Positions 1-11,371 of a stretch of 64,000 nucleotides of DNA are shown here, piece after piece (positions within the stretch are counted from its first letter, which is position 1; the number at the start of each line of letters is the position of its first letter). A program made the translations under genes and the position numbers. The stretch covers positions 14,669,351 to 14,733,350 of the forward strand of contig NC_065544.1 in NCBI RefSeq assembly GCF_932294415.1, given 5' to 3'. The notes beneath the pieces were generated by a model, which saw nothing but the letters and a program-made list of their open reading frames with translations, searched no databases and was not told where the DNA came from. Source of the stretch: Quercus robur (Eukaryota > Streptophyta > Magnoliopsida > Fagales > Fagaceae).

Positions 1-290
1 GCTAGAGCCGCGTTTTTTAAATGCGGCCATAGTTAAGAATATATATAAAAATAAAAATAAATAAAAAACACAGGTCCTATGGCCGTGTGTTTTAAACGCG
101 GCCATAGCTCCACCCCCAAATATGTAGCTATAGCTCAAAAAAACGCGGCTTTAGACATGTTCTATGGCCACATGTTTAAAACGTGACCTCTGTTGTTTCT
201 TTAAGCCGTGTTTTTAAAAAACGCAGCTTTAGCCTGTCTGTAGCCGCGTTTTTTCAAATGCGGCCTAAGACTCACGTGTTTTGTAATGTG
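1..290. repeat. CACTA-like subterminal repeat block (partial)
   Basis: The first 270 bases hold repeated short palindromic units of the type GCCGCGTTTTTTAAATGCGGC, some degenerate, separated by spacers such as CCTATGGCC. GC-rich inverted units of this kind are typical of the subterminal region of plant CACTA (En/Spm) transposons. The block fades near 290 in a TTTTGTAATGTG sequence that could be a decayed TAGTG-type end. The element runs off the left edge, so neither its other end nor a transposase is visible. The superfamily call is inference from repeat architecture. Confidence 0.5.
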
Positions 291-1179
291 TGGAGGATTA
301 TGCTTCTAGTAAAACAATAAAGTGGTTTTATATGATAAAATGATGTTTGCTGCATGAAAAGCAAGAAATACAACATAGAAAAGCTTGTTATGTTGAAGTT
401 ATCGTTGGATCAACTTGTCCACCTAATCGCAATATTGGGTACTCACATATTTTCTCAATATTTATTTGTTAATTTTGGAATAAGTAGTTGAATAACTATA
501 ATCTTTGTCCATCTTAATCACAATTAAGGAAATACTCTCCTTAAGGTTCTTAATACAATAACTTAAGTAAAATCTTTAAGGGCCTGGGTTTGACAGTGGT
601 AATTTTCATTAGGAATACATTTACATATGTTTTTTTAATAATAATACAAGAAGCTATTATCTAATAAATTCACAAAACAATCTTGCGGATAATCAAAAAA
701 TGTAAAAGCAATACATTTTACACATAAAGCATATGAAAATCACAAGTAATAAAATAAGTCATTATTTCTATTTTATTAAACTTTAAATGTTAAATTAAGT
801 GAAAATCAGTTTCGTTTCAAAATAATAAATAATGAAGATCTAGACACGTGTAGTTTGTAAAAATTATAATGGGCATAATTTCACCAATATCATAAGTAGT
901 AATATGGTCAGGACGAAACCAGGACTTGGAGTTAGGGAGGCAACTCTGCTACTTCTGTGTGTGGCAATTCTAGCCTTTGACTCTACAGTTTAACTACTAT
1001 GAATTTTTGTTCAAAACTTTGTGAAGGGTCATGTTGTTTGTTTTGGATAAAATAGGTTGATTGAGCTTAATTTTTTCAAATTTATTACTGGTAATTTTTG
1101 TTGTTGGACTAATTTTTTTGGGCTTGTATATTTTGTTTTAGATTTAATCTATTAATTTTTTTATGGCCTTTAAAAGGTG
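291..1179. other. Intergenic, no gene seen
   Basis: AT-rich DNA with no open frame of useful length and no recognised domain. Short A/T runs only. Confidence 0.6.
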
Positions 1180-1365
1180 GAAAATGCTAAAATTACACAA
1201 TTTTTACAAATTGCAAATGTGGTGAGTTGTTATTGGTAAGTAAAAAGGGATGCAAGTGTGTGAACTAATAAAAATTTGCTACTTCAATAGTTTGTAAAAA
1301 TGTTGTAAACAAGCTTGTGGTTGTAACATTACTCTCAAAAGAATTAATGACATTGTTAAGAGGGG
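1180..1365. repeat. Short TIR element (TTTTTACAAA type MITE)
   Basis: The left part reads TGCTAAAATTACACAATTTT and the right part AGTTTGTAAAAATGTTGTAA, which are roughly inverted copies of each other. A related sequence with the same arrangement (ACAACATTTTTACAAACTG, then GATGTGG) occurs near 42360. No coding sequence lies inside. The MITE call is inference; target duplications could not be resolved. Confidence 0.4.
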
Positions 1366-1721
1366 CAAAGTGTAATTTTATTAAACAAAATATTGCTAAA
1401 ATTTGTACTTATTAATATACTTTCTTTTTTTTTTCTTTTTTTAAAATTTGGAGGGGGCCATTGGCCCCCCTAGTCAACATGTAGTTCCGTCCATTTATAT
1501 GGAAACAAAGTAAAATTTGATTTTACGAATAATACAATATTATTTCATTTATTAGAAAAGAGAATTATGGAACCGCAGAAATTTTTAAACACAAATGCAT
1601 TTTGCTACCTTCATACCAATTTACAATAAAAATAAAATTCCAAAAATATATTTAGCTACATAATATTGTAAATAATTTCTATTTAGTCTAATAAAAGAAT
1701 TGCACATATCTAGCTTGTGAC

Positions 1722-1893
1722 TTTTTTTTTTTTTTTTTTTTGGAGAGAGTTTCAATTTATGGCGTCCACTCCTGATGATAGCTCTTTTATTATCAAACCA
1801 AGACACCAATTAGTTTTTGGTGTAGATAAGAATTAAACTCTAAATCTTTTATACAACTATCAGAAACTTTACCGGTTGAGCTGACTGGAACCC
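1722..1893 (-). mobile_element. tRNA-derived SINE, minus strand
   Basis: Read on the minus strand this starts GGGTTCCAGTCAGCTCAACC, giving a polymerase III A-box-like stretch (CAGCTCAACCGG). About 30 bases later comes a B-box-like GAGTTTAATTC. A conserved body follows (ACACCAAAAACTAATTGGTG, then CTATCATCAGGAGTGG), and it ends in a poly-T tract at 1722-1740 on the plus strand, i.e. a 3' A tail. Partial copies of the same body lie at 7195-7290, 17391-17462 and 40258-40345. It is a retroposon, not a tRNA gene: no cloverleaf is preserved. Confidence 0.7.
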
Positions 1894-3134
1894 AATAATA
1901 TGAAGACATATAATTTATATTTATAAATATCATTATATATTTCTATTACTCCTTAATCACAATTAATATATTATATACAATATATTACAGTGAAAGTTCA
2001 ATCAAAAATTTGAATTAAATTCTAATTAAACTCCAATTTTGTAGAATCATTCTAATTACCCTATAATTTATTATTTTGACATCATGTCTACATAGTTTAC
2101 ATGCACTTTAATGCTATATATCTTTTCAATTATACTAATTTTGTGTTGGTCATATTTACATGCAACTTCATGCATCTAGGGAATATAAAAAGACTCCATT
2201 CAAATTTATTATTCTTTTATGTAACATTATGAATATGTACAATATTTACTTATTGGGTAGAAATTCTTACCAAATAGACATGTATGATTATGGTTTATTT
2301 TTAATTATACCCTTGCATATGCAAGGATTATAAGCTAACTTTAAGGAAGATAAAAATAAAGTAAGTAAAGAAGCTCAAACATAAAGACTATATAAGAAAC
2401 AAAAGGAAAAAGATAGCACAAACTGAATTAAAACTAGACAAAAAAAAAAATGAAATAAAAGAAGAAAAATATCAAAAGATATAGCAAGGTGTTAAAGAAA
2501 GAGTATATACAGAGGGAGTATCTAGGGTGTCACGTGCAGCCTAACACAAATCAATGGAAAAGCTTTTCTTGGTCTAGCTAATGGACCTTGCTCGTCATTC
2601 TTCAAATTCAAAATATTAATAAATAAAAAAAGTCAATCAAGAACATCAATGGAAAAAAGAAAAGAAAAAAGGATGCAAATCAAATCTACCATGCATGAAG
2701 ATCGTATGGCTCTTGTGATTAAGGGTAACGCATGGTCTATTGAAATTTGTGGCTTACAAGTAACAATCATTTTCTTGTCTTCCTGCTCCATCCTTCACCA
2801 TCTCTTGTGTCTTTTGTCTGTATTATCTTTAAAAAAAAAACAAAACAAAACGTAAACCTATTTACACCAAATTAACTAGTGAATGTAGCATATCATAAAA
2901 ACATGTCACCCAGTAAAATTTCATGACCTTAATCGGGTTATATTTCCTAAGAGTTTTGAAACTTTAATTAGTTAGCAGTTAGCACCTCTTATTATCATAA
3001 CTATCAAATTATAAAATTATATAAAAAAATGGGGGCTATATTGTAATGGTTTAAAAAATGACAAAAAAATAGTAACATGAGGATCCAATTAAAACCATTA
3101 ACAAACTAGATTGACCAAAATGTTATTTAATCTA
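1894..3134. other. Intergenic, no gene seen
   Basis: AT-rich DNA with A-rich purine stretches around 2340-2480 and 2640-2680. The short frame at 2649-2855 is lysine-rich, ends in an A tract and shows no domain, so I do not treat it as a gene. Confidence 0.6.
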
Positions 3135-3290
3135 CACTACAATAAAATGTATTTTTAGCAACGAAAATTAGTGAGGAAATATTTTTCGTCACTAAAAATA
3201 TAGATTTAGCGACAGTGTCAAGTAAGTCCACTAAATTTTAATAACACCACTAAAACCGTTGTTAGAGAGTATCAAGTGTAAATTTCTTAG
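3135..3290 (+). mobile_element. CACTA transposon left-end fragment
   Basis: It starts CACTACAATAAAATG, close to the CACTACAAGAAAA terminus of plant CACTA elements. Subterminal sequence of the TTAGCAACGAAAA / TTTTCGTCACTAAAA type follows, also characteristic of that superfamily. No matching right end (TAGTG) or transposase is present. The fragment stops at the start of the next TIR element at about 3286, which may have truncated it. Confidence 0.6.
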
Positions 3291-3836
3291 AGCATCCCCA
3301 GTGAGGTTGTTAAATTGACAAAAAAAAGTCAATTTAACAACCAATTCTCCAAAATTGTGGCTACTGCAAAGTAGCTAAATTTTATTAAAAAAAAAAGCTC
3401 AAAACAAAAAATAATATTTTAATGTAGAGTGTTAAAAAAAAGTATTTTAATGTATTGATCGTTGTAGTTGTTGGTTATTATGCTAGATATATTATTTTAT
3501 TGTATTGTTTATATTATTTTAAGAGCAAGATACAGTATTTAGGTGTTGTTCCTTATGTTCCCATTTTAAAATTCTGTCATGTGGATTTTTCCTCATAGGA
3601 TTGAAGTGTATTTTTTTAATTAAGTAGCTACATGGCTAAATCTTAAAAGGAGAACCTAAGGAACAGCACTTAAGATAATGTAACTATGTTTTGTCCTTAT
3701 TTTAATGTGTTGAAGTTAATATAAAACTTTTGTTGTAGGGTGTATTATAAAGTGGGTTGTTAAAATAGACAAAGTAGTGTTTTGAATGGCTAAAAGCTAA
3801 AATTTTTAGATGCTTTGCTACTAATACTCTTAGAAA
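3286..3836. mobile_element. TIR element (GAGCATCCCCAG end) with nested insertion
   Basis: The left end reads CTTAGAGCATCCCCAGTGAG, similar to the GAGCATCTCCAG-type ends of many plant MITEs. A strong hairpin follows at 3307-3342 (TTGTTAAATTGAC, A run, inverse copy). The right end near 3780-3836 carries a decayed inverse (TTGTTAAAATAGAC, then TGCTACTAATACTCTTAG). A second TIR element sits inside at 3538-3672. No protein is coded. Confidence 0.5.
3538..3672. mobile_element. Nested ~135-bp TIR MITE
   Basis: The left arm TTTAGGTGTTGTTCCTTATG and the right arm CCTAAGGAACAGCACTTAA are imperfect inverted repeats of about 30 bases, extending inward through CCCATTTTAAAATT and its inverse AATCTTAAAAGG. 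It lies entirely within the 3286-3836 element, so it inserted later. Confidence 0.55.
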
Positions 3837-3962
3837 GCTATATTGGTGGGAAATAGGAAAAAATTGAGAGTTATTTTTTAAAAAAGAAAAAAAAAAGTTA
3901 ATAGCCATTGGCTACAAAATGGTAATTAAAACTAGGTTTCACAACTCCTTAAGTTTTGAAAT

Positions 3963-4038
3963 TACTACTAACATGCCCAGTCTGGACTTCCAGGCCGGTT
4001 TCTCAAAAAAAAAAAAAAAAAAAAAATACTACTAACAT
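3963..4038 (+). mobile_element. Poly-A micro-insertion with 12-bp target duplication
   Basis: TACTACTAACAT at 3963-3974 is repeated exactly at 4027-4038. Between them lie about 30 unique bases ending GGCCGGTTTCTC, then 22 A. A target duplication plus an A tail indicates target-primed reverse transcription of a strongly 5'-truncated SINE or LINE. Confidence 0.8.
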
Positions 4039-4602
4039 AAATGCATCACAAACCAATGAATAAAATTTGGTTACAAACTTGGTTGAAGCTTTAAGCCTCA
4101 ATTCCTCTAAGAAGCTAACATGTTTGCAATGTAAATCATAAGTGTTGATTGGATTAAGTACAGATAAGTATGATGTGCAAACAAGGACACTTGTTAACTT
4201 TTTAGATGAAGTTGAAATCTTAACCTGCAACTAAGCTTTTAGTCAAACTTTATTCCAAAAATCAAATAAGTTATATAAATATCAACTTTTAGTCAAATAT
4301 GAAAATTCATGTAGAAGAAGCAATGTTTAACATTTTGTGGTAAATTAAAATAATCAAGTCATTATGAACCTTCTAATAATAAACCAAAAATAATATAAAG
4401 CTAAAGAATTTTTTTTTTTGTTGAAAATCTAAAGCTAAAGATTCTAAATTTGCTATACGTAAGGAAAATGATAAGCATTAACTGTGCATGAATTGTAGAC
4501 TTGTCGCCAAGTGTTTAGAATTCTTTCATATCTTTTTCATTCTAAGTATTTTAGAATATTTCATACTTTTTAAGTAGCACATTTTTATTCTCTTAGTTTA
4601 AT
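4039..4602. other. Intergenic, no gene seen
   Basis: AT-rich spacer with a short T run at 4408. No frame with a recognisable domain. Confidence 0.6.
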
Positions 4603-5016
4603 GCTATGTTTGGTTGGGAAATGGAAGGGGAGGGAAGAGAAGAGGAAAGAAAAAGAGAGGAAATTAAGGAAAAAGAGGGGAAAGAAAATACTTTTTTATT
4701 TATGTTTGGACTTTGGAGATAGATGGAAAGAGAAAGGAGTGAAAGGAAATATAAATAATAATAAGAAGAAAAATAAACTATTTTACCATTTTATCCTTGT
4801 AAATTATAAATTAGTAAGGATATGAAAGTAATTTCACAAAAAAGTTAAAAAATTTCAAGGGCTTAAGAGTAATTTAAGAAAGGAAAAATGATGGGCGCCC
4901 CACAAAATTTTTTTCCCTCCCATAATTTTTTCATTTATCATATACTTTCAAACCAAGTAAAGGAAAGTCACTCCCTTCTCTTCCTTTCCTTCCTTTTCCA
5001 TCAAACCAACACAACC
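4603..5016. mobile_element. Purine-rich TIR element (~415 bp)
   Basis: The left arm TTTGGTTGGGAAATGGAAGG, followed by a GGGAAGAGAAGAGGAAAG stretch, is mirrored by the right arm CTTCTCTTCCTTTCC... CCATCAAACCAAC. This gives long imperfect terminal inverted repeats with strong purine/pyrimidine asymmetry. The interior is AT-rich and non-coding. The short frame at 4601-4825 falls wholly inside and is not a gene. A similar architecture occurs at 31155-31925. Confidence 0.5.
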
Positions 5017-5828
5017 TACCATAGAGGCAACATTAGATGATCAATGGTTCGACTTCTATTTATGGGTCAAATTTTTTCTATTCCACGAATCATTCCCTAA
5101 TACTTGATGTTAATGGTGTAATCAAAGATCACAAGCACGCTTGGGATGAATTTAATATGAGGAAGTTGAATCTTTATGGTTACTCACAAATATACTATTC
5201 ATGCATATATGCATTTGGAGAGAGAGATAGAGTTTTATGAATTACTTACCAAATCTAAATTCAAAGATAGTTCATGGATTTTGCATATAAATGGATCTTA
5301 GTACTTTTTAGTAGATGATTCATAACAATTTATAAAACAAGCTTCCAAACGAAAGAGTTTTATAGAACTTATGCTGATGCAGAATATTAAGCACTTTATA
5401 GTGATGTCAAAAACCAGGTGGTTTAGAGACACCTTATGAACCCTCATACACATTGAAAAACGAGTAATAGCAGACTCCAAAAATTAACTCATAAATTCAT
5501 TTCTTTTATGACAATATTCAAATTGTCGTAAAAGACAGTTAATAAATAGTAATTCTTGAACATTATCAACTTCACATACATGAAGTGAAATTGGAAGTGA
5601 AGTGGATTGGTAAGGGATAATGGCAAGGTCATTAGCTTGCACTTCATCAAGACTAATGATAACTTACTCAATCATTAACACCAAAAATTTTCTTATAATT
5701 TCCTAGCCATTAATACTCTCCAACTTTAAAAATTTTCTTAGATTGAATTTACAATTTATAACAATAATTAACACTTAAATCCATATGCCTTATATACAAT
5801 TTGAATGGCTAAACATCTTTCGATTCTG
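5017..5828. other. Intergenic, unrecognised sequence
   Basis: No intact gene. The frame at 5037-5240 matches nothing I recognise. The stretch 5340-5420 could be a decayed retrotransposon reading frame (a DAEY-like tetrapeptide followed by a stop), but this is too weak to name. Confidence 0.4.
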
Positions 5829-6209
5829 TTGGGTTCAAGTTACACCTAGTGTAACTCTAAACAATGTTACACCACTCAATATTTTTTAATTGGATGCGAA
5901 TATTGACAAATCTACCGTTAAATTATATTATCTTCGTATATTCTTCATGCTTGCAAGCTTGCAAACTTTCAAGGTGATCAAAGATTAATAATCATGTCAT
6001 CAATCAATTGCTAAAATTTAAGTTTTTGTAATTTAAAATAATGCATAAAAGATGAGTTTATGGATTAAATGGTAAATAACATCCAATTAATATAAAAATT
6101 GGCATGCATGTTAAGAACATATAGAACATGTAATTCAACAGCTGGATTTTTAAAATATTGATTCAATAATAAGTTACTTAGAAATACACCAGGTGTAACT
6201 TGAACCCAA
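5829..6209 (+). mobile_element. ~380-bp TIR MITE, copy 1
   Basis: The left end TTGGGTTCAAGTTACACC and the right end GGTGTAACTTGAACCCAA are near-perfect terminal inverted repeats. The internal sequence is non-coding. A second, more diverged copy in inverted orientation lies at 21129-21520, sharing GGTGTAAC ends, the AACAATGTTACACCA stretch and the interior (ATTGGATGCGAATATTGACA here, the inverse there). This supports a real mobile family. Confidence 0.75.
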
Positions 6210-6227
6210 CCCAACCCAACCCAACCC
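6204..6227. repeat. (CCCAA)n short tandem repeat
   Basis: Four to five tandem AACCC/CCCAA units directly abut the right end of the TIR element at 5829-6209. A (TA)n run follows at 6234-6257. Confidence 0.85.
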
Positions 6228-6388
6228 ATAAATATATATATATATATATATATATATTGATTTATTCTTAAAACTTTTTTTTATAGTAAACGTGGTTTAA
6301 GGATTCTTACTTTTTTTTTAAGTATGAGATAACATAAGCTAAGTGACTTTTATTTTAAGTAGTGTCTTTTGGCTAAGTTATAAGATTT

Positions 6389-6435
6389 AAATATAAGTTT
6401 TATGTTCTATCGAAAAAAAAATATAAGTTGTATGT
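6389..6435 (+). mobile_element. 13-bp poly-A micro-insertion with 17-bp duplication
   Basis: AAATATAAGTTTTATGT at 6389-6405 recurs with one mismatch at 6419-6435. The inserted bases are only TCTATCG plus A residues. The pattern matches the other tailed micro-insertions in this window. Confidence 0.6.
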
Positions 6436-6519
6436 GCACATATGATTTTTCACCAAAGTCAAAGTACACTTGTTGAAGTGTAATTGTTTAGCAAAAAAAA
6501 ACCTTCTATAGTGTAATTA

Positions 6520-6573
6520 GTTTCAAACGAACATTTTTTTTTTTTTTTTTGAAAACGTTTCAAACGAACATTT
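6520..6573 (-). mobile_element. Poly-T micro-insertion with exact 17-bp duplication
   Basis: GTTTCAAACGAACATTT occurs at 6520-6536 and again, identical, at 6557-6573. The 20 bases between are a T run followed by GAAAAC, i.e. GTTTTC plus an A tail on the minus strand. Confidence 0.8.
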
Positions 6574-7194
6574 GAGTAGCCATAAACCAATATTAACAAA
6601 TTTAAGATTTTGTAAAGCACGAACAATAAGTAATATTAAAGTATATTAAGTTCAGACCCATATAAATAAATTCTTCAAAATTATGATGAGAGATTTAATT
6701 AATTTGAAGCGAATTGAAGAAATCAACTCGATAATGTTAGAATGTATTACTTTGGATGAAGGTTAATGCATCCATTCAATGTTAATTTTTAAGTAAGACA
6801 AGTGATATATATATGTATATATATATATATATATCGTACAACATTCTTCTAAACAAAGTTTCATTTAAGCGAAGAGTTTGTTTTGTTTTGTTTTTGTTTT
6901 TTTTTTTTTAATGTGACTTTTTTTAATACCACCCAAAAAAGTCACGTACAGGAAAGCCTTTTGAAACTTGTTGTTTCCATGTTTGCCTACTCTAAAATGA
7001 ATTATAGTATAACTAATTTAGCTTTTTTTAGGGTTATGAGCACCTAAGAGATCAAGTAATTAATCAATATTTATTTTAACATAATTCATCCAAACATATA
7101 AGCTTATAATTGAAATTTGCATGATAATGTAAAGAACTATTACCTATTATACACAATATACTAAATGAAGCACTAATTTGAAAAAATAATAATA
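6574..7194. other. Intergenic, no gene seen
   Basis: AT-rich spacer with a (TA)n tract at 6807-6834 and a T run at 6900. Confidence 0.6.
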
Positions 7195-7290
7195 ATTTTG
7201 AGAGAGTTTCAACCTATTGCGTCTGCTCTTGATAATAGTTCTTTATAATCAGATCAAGACACCAATCAATTTTTGGTGTAAACGTGAATA
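7195..7290 (-). mobile_element. SINE fragment, minus strand
   Basis: GAGAGAGTTTCAACCTATTG through GACACCAATCAATTTTTGGTG matches the 3' body of the SINE at 1722-1893. The polymerase III promoter part is missing, so the copy is partial. Confidence 0.6.
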
Positions 7291-7817
7291 ATTTGAAAAT
7301 AATATATAAATAAAAATACTATTCAAAATGCACTATAAAGTAAACAAAATTGGATTTATATGTTGCACAATTCATATTATATTTAGGGGTGTGCATGGGT
7401 TGAGTTAGGTCATGTTGTAGTATTTTTTTCATTCCAACCTAACCTTTTTGAGTTGAGAAATTCTAATCCTAACCTTTCACATGTGTACAAACTAACCCAA
7501 CCCCAACCTTGTAGGTCGAGTTAGTTCAGGTTAAGTCAGTGTGTTGTACTTAGATGTTTTATGCATTGTAAAAAAAGGTAGGCTTCTATCAACTATTTAA
7601 TTACTTTTCTTTCAATTAATTATTAAAATTTGCAATATTTACCTAAATTATATTGTGAATCTCAAAATTCACCCAAATTAAATCTCAAAAATATCAAAAT
7701 AAAACTAAAACAATAAAATAAGGTTAATAACAGATTTTTTTTTTAATCAAACTATCTATCACAATTTGACCCCTATATATATAATCAACCAACCTACAAA
7801 AAACCAATCTTAGGCAC
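7291..7817. other. Intergenic, no gene seen
   Basis: AT-rich. A stretch around 7390-7545 repeats AACCTAACC/GGTTGAGTTAGGT-like words in both orientations and may be another decayed inverted-repeat element. Confidence 0.45.
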
Positions 7818-8742
7818 TAAGGGTACGTTTGGTACATTGTAATGATGATTATATAGGAATAAGAATAAGTATTACAAATAATACAAAAATGTTGTAATGG
7901 AATAACTATTACTATTCAGTTATTTGGTGGCAACACAAAAATAGAACCCTAACTCTTGTTAAATGAAAACATATTTAAATCAAATTTCCTAAAATACCCT
8001 TATTTATAAAATTACATTTAAAATCTAACTTAGCATCTTAATCTATATAAATTGAACAATTTTATAATTAATATATATTTCTTTTTTTCAAACTTCAAAA
8101 TTAATAACTCCATAAATGTTATAAAAATAAAAAATAAAAAAAATGAGAAAAAAATGATAACACCTTAAATTTTAACTCGTGTTTCTATGCAAGATGTATT
8201 ATTTTGATAATTAAAGTTCAGTTGTTGGAGCCGAGCCATAGACTGACTAGTGAAAAATATTTTTAATACAGAAATTATGGCCTAAAGAACCGTAGATTGA
8301 TTCTCAATATATAAAATAAATAATAAAAAAGAAGAAGAAGATGAACAACAACAATAATATCTTAATAAAGAAATATTGTTTTATGAAAAACATAGTCTAT
8401 GATTTTCAGATTTTGTCAAGTTGTGGTTTTCATATTTTCTCAAGTCCTTATTGAATTTGAAAACCATAGATTAATATGGCAGAGAGAGAGAATTAAAAGG
8501 TTGAGGGCGGCGGCATGGAGGGGGCTTTTTGGAATTTTCCATATAAGTGAATTAGGTTGGGTCAAGGAATAGGAATTACATGGCTTTTGATAAGGAATGA
8601 TTATTTCTCATTTTAAAGAATAGATATTTATCATGAATGACTATTTCCTATATTAGAAATATAACCAAACAACTAAATAGATATTCCTTAAGAATATCTA
8701 TTATATTACAGTGTCTATTACAGTTTACCAAACGTGCCCTAA
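7818..8742. mobile_element. ~925-bp non-autonomous TIR element (hAT-like ends)
   Basis: The left end TAAGGGTACGTTTGGTAC is mirrored by GTTTACCAAACGTGCCCTAA at the right end. TAGGGCACGTTTGG-type ends are common among plant hAT-like non-autonomous elements. The interior is AT-rich, with GAAGAAGAAGATGAACAACAAC microsatellite-like sequence near 8331, and codes no transposase. Flanking 8-bp duplications were not recognisable, so the superfamily is inference. Confidence 0.6.
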
Positions 8743-9108
8743 ATTTGGTCAAACCGATTTCGTCAGGTTGATAGATTAAATGCACACCTTTAGCTATAAC
8801 ATGCACACAAAAATAAAAACAAATTTTTGAGTCACATATAAAAGCAGTTACATAAAAGCTAATACATCAAAATAAAGGAACACTTTTTATAACTGCTACA
8901 TTATATAAGAGAAATAACAAGCCAAAATGACATATTCAATTTTGACTAGTTACACTAATTTCATGCCTAATTTTATATGTGGAAAACAAAAGGAGTAGTA
9001 GTTAGTGATAATTATATTAATTGCATGAGAAAAAAAAAATTATTATAAGAAGGGGGAGAGAAAGCATATAAACTTCATATATGCTTTTGAGAAATAAAAG
9101 TGGCATTA
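8743..9108. other. Intergenic spacer
   Basis: AT-rich spacer between two TIR elements; no gene seen. Confidence 0.6.
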
Positions 9109-10059
9109 TTACGCTCTGTTTGTTTCGTTGGAAAACCTTCTGTAAAGATAGTTTTCCACATTTTCCAGTGTTTGGTAGCACAAAAAAAAAACCTGATCAA
9201 TGGAAAACTATCTTTGGTCAACGGAAAACTCTAATAAAAATAAAGCTTATTTTCTATAAGCTGTTTTCCAAATTTTTTTTTTGGAAAACAATCTCTCTCT
9301 CATGTGTTGCATCTCCTATAAATATTATCTTCGTCTATAGCCGTAGGAAACATAATTTTTTGGTGCCTTCTCTCTCTCACGGTAAGTTTTCTCACTTTTT
9401 CTCTCTTCAGTTTGCCTTTTCTCTCCTCACACCCTCACCGTCACTAACTCTAGTCTCTCCTCTTCCCATAGATCTCTCTCTTTAACTGTCTCTCTTCTCT
9501 CTTTTCTCCATGTTTCTCTTCCCCTCTGTAACATAATTCTCTGATTAGATTTTTCTCTACTTCACTGATCGATTAATAGCTCCGACTTGCAAATGAGAAC
9601 AAATTTGCAGCGGTAATTATTTCATTCCTCTCTACCAAAATCCCAATTCTTTGCTTTGAATTTCAAGCTTGATTTTCTTTTTTCTCTAAGAAATTTTAGG
9701 TTTGATGGATTCCAAGCAGAAGTTACTTCTTTTTCGTACATAAAGTGCAAAAAAATAAAATTTAAAAAAAAATAATAGAAGAAGAAGAAGAAGAAAGAAT
9801 GAAAGAAGTAAAAGATGAAAATTTTAAACATAGTACCTATATTGCTCTAAATTGCTTTTACATGGGACAATCTTTACCGTGGACTAATAATATTGTTATA
9901 TAATGAATGATAATTGTTAGGAGAATTGCATTTGTTGGCAAATACATTTTTTGTTGGCAAATACTATGTAGTGATGATATATTATGCAATACATTATGTA
10001 AATACATAATTTAGAGTAATATTGAAGACTTGTGGATGATCATAGTAGACAAATGGTTG

Positions 10060-10092
<33 letters not shown>

Positions 10093-10449
10093 TACGTTAT
10101 TGTCTATATATATGAGCAAGATGAGTGGTAGAGATCATGAAAATTTGACAACTAATTAATTTTGATTGTATCTATTGTCAAAATTTTAGATTAATTAGTA
10201 TGAAAACCAAATTCATTCATGGTTTTTTATTTATAATGATTACATTAGTTAGTTTACATAATATACATGTTTTAAATTATACAAGAAATATTTTTAAAAA
10301 ATTGCATACCAAACACCAAAAAACATTCTCAAGCGCATTTTCAAGGTCGTTACCAAACACTGGAAAATAAGACAGTTTTCTAGAAAATGCTCTTTGGAAA
10401 ATGAATCATTTTCCAGAAAACGTTAATGCTGAAACAAACAAAGCGTTAA
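9109..10449. mobile_element. ~1.34-kb non-autonomous TIR element
   Basis: The left end ACGCTCTGTTTGTTTCGTTG corresponds to the inverse of the right end, which reads AACAAACAAAGCGTTAAT. Inward of the ends both arms carry GGAAAAC/TTTTCC-rich sequence and a CCAGTGTTTGGTA / TACCAAACACTGG pair. It contains a pyrimidine-rich CTCTCT tract at 9360-9530 and a (GT)n microsatellite at 10061-10088. The 134-codon frame at 9081-9485 starts outside the left end, is low in complexity and has no domain, so I regard it as non-coding. Confidence 0.6.
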
Positions 10450-10726
10450 TCCAATTTGGTCGTATATAGGATATGTAGTGCATGTAAACAATTTTTGGAA
10501 AGTCCATATTTTAATTTGGTTTGAACTTTGACCTACTCTGGATATCTTTATCTTTCAAGATGGCTAGTATTCTTTTGAAGTTTCTCGCGTAATTAAGCTC
10601 TATCTCTCAATTAAAACAAGTTCTCTACCTGTAATGAAACAATAGAGGGCTTTTAAATTTAAATACATGCATGGAAGAGTTATATACAAGTAAGAGGTGT
10701 GCACAACAAATAAATTGCTATACATA

Positions 10727-10762
<36 letters not shown>

Positions 10763-11371
10763 GCCTGAGCCCATTAATGGACTAGGAGTGTATAATGAAT
10801 ATCCATTAACATATGTTACGTATCATCTCTAATCTCTTGTTGGAATTCGACTTCCGGCTTCATATTAGAATCCAAGACCAACTAAGAAACAAACTTTTAT
10901 AAAATAAAATATAAAAAGTCCACCACATAATATAACCATGCTACGAATGTATAAATCAACTGCATCTTCTTGTAGGACAAAATTTTTATTAAAACCAAAA
11001 ACTATATAGAAAATAATATTAAAAGAAATAAAGCAATTCCTTTAAGATTTTTTATTTAAAATTTCTGGTATATATTTTAAATAGGAGTAATATTTTAAAT
11101 TTTTTGAAACCTTGGTAATTGTGTTTTACTTAAAACAAACTATATTATTGTGATAGCACATCCAATTGTGAAAGCATGCCTTACCACGTGTAACAGTTAC
11201 ATGGAGCCCACATATTGTAAACATAATGTTTAATATCCAACTGCATCTGTTAAAACAAAAAATTAAGTTAGATTATTAAAATAAGATAAATAGTGAAACT
11301 TTCTCTTAAATTTCAAGGGACTTTTGGTTAATTGAAGTAGTTCTTTTTAACTTTTTGAAACATTGGCAAAA
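10450..11371. other. Intergenic with long A tract
   Basis: An A tract at 10729-10759 is followed by GGGGCCTGAGCCC, a short perfect palindrome-like GC island. No gene or recognisable element otherwise. Confidence 0.6.

Noticed and set aside
5037-5700. Decayed Copia-type RNase H / polyprotein end
   Set aside because: Only a DAEY-like tetrapeptide followed by a stop resembles the motif; frames shift repeatedly and no other Copia landmark is present.
6204-6227. Interstitial telomere repeat
   Set aside because: The unit is CCCAA, not the plant telomere CCCTAAA, and only four to five copies exist.
9081-9485. 134-codon frame as a real gene
   Set aside because: It crosses the left boundary of a TIR element, is Phe/Ser/Leu-rich low-complexity sequence from CT tracts, and shows no domain or splice context.
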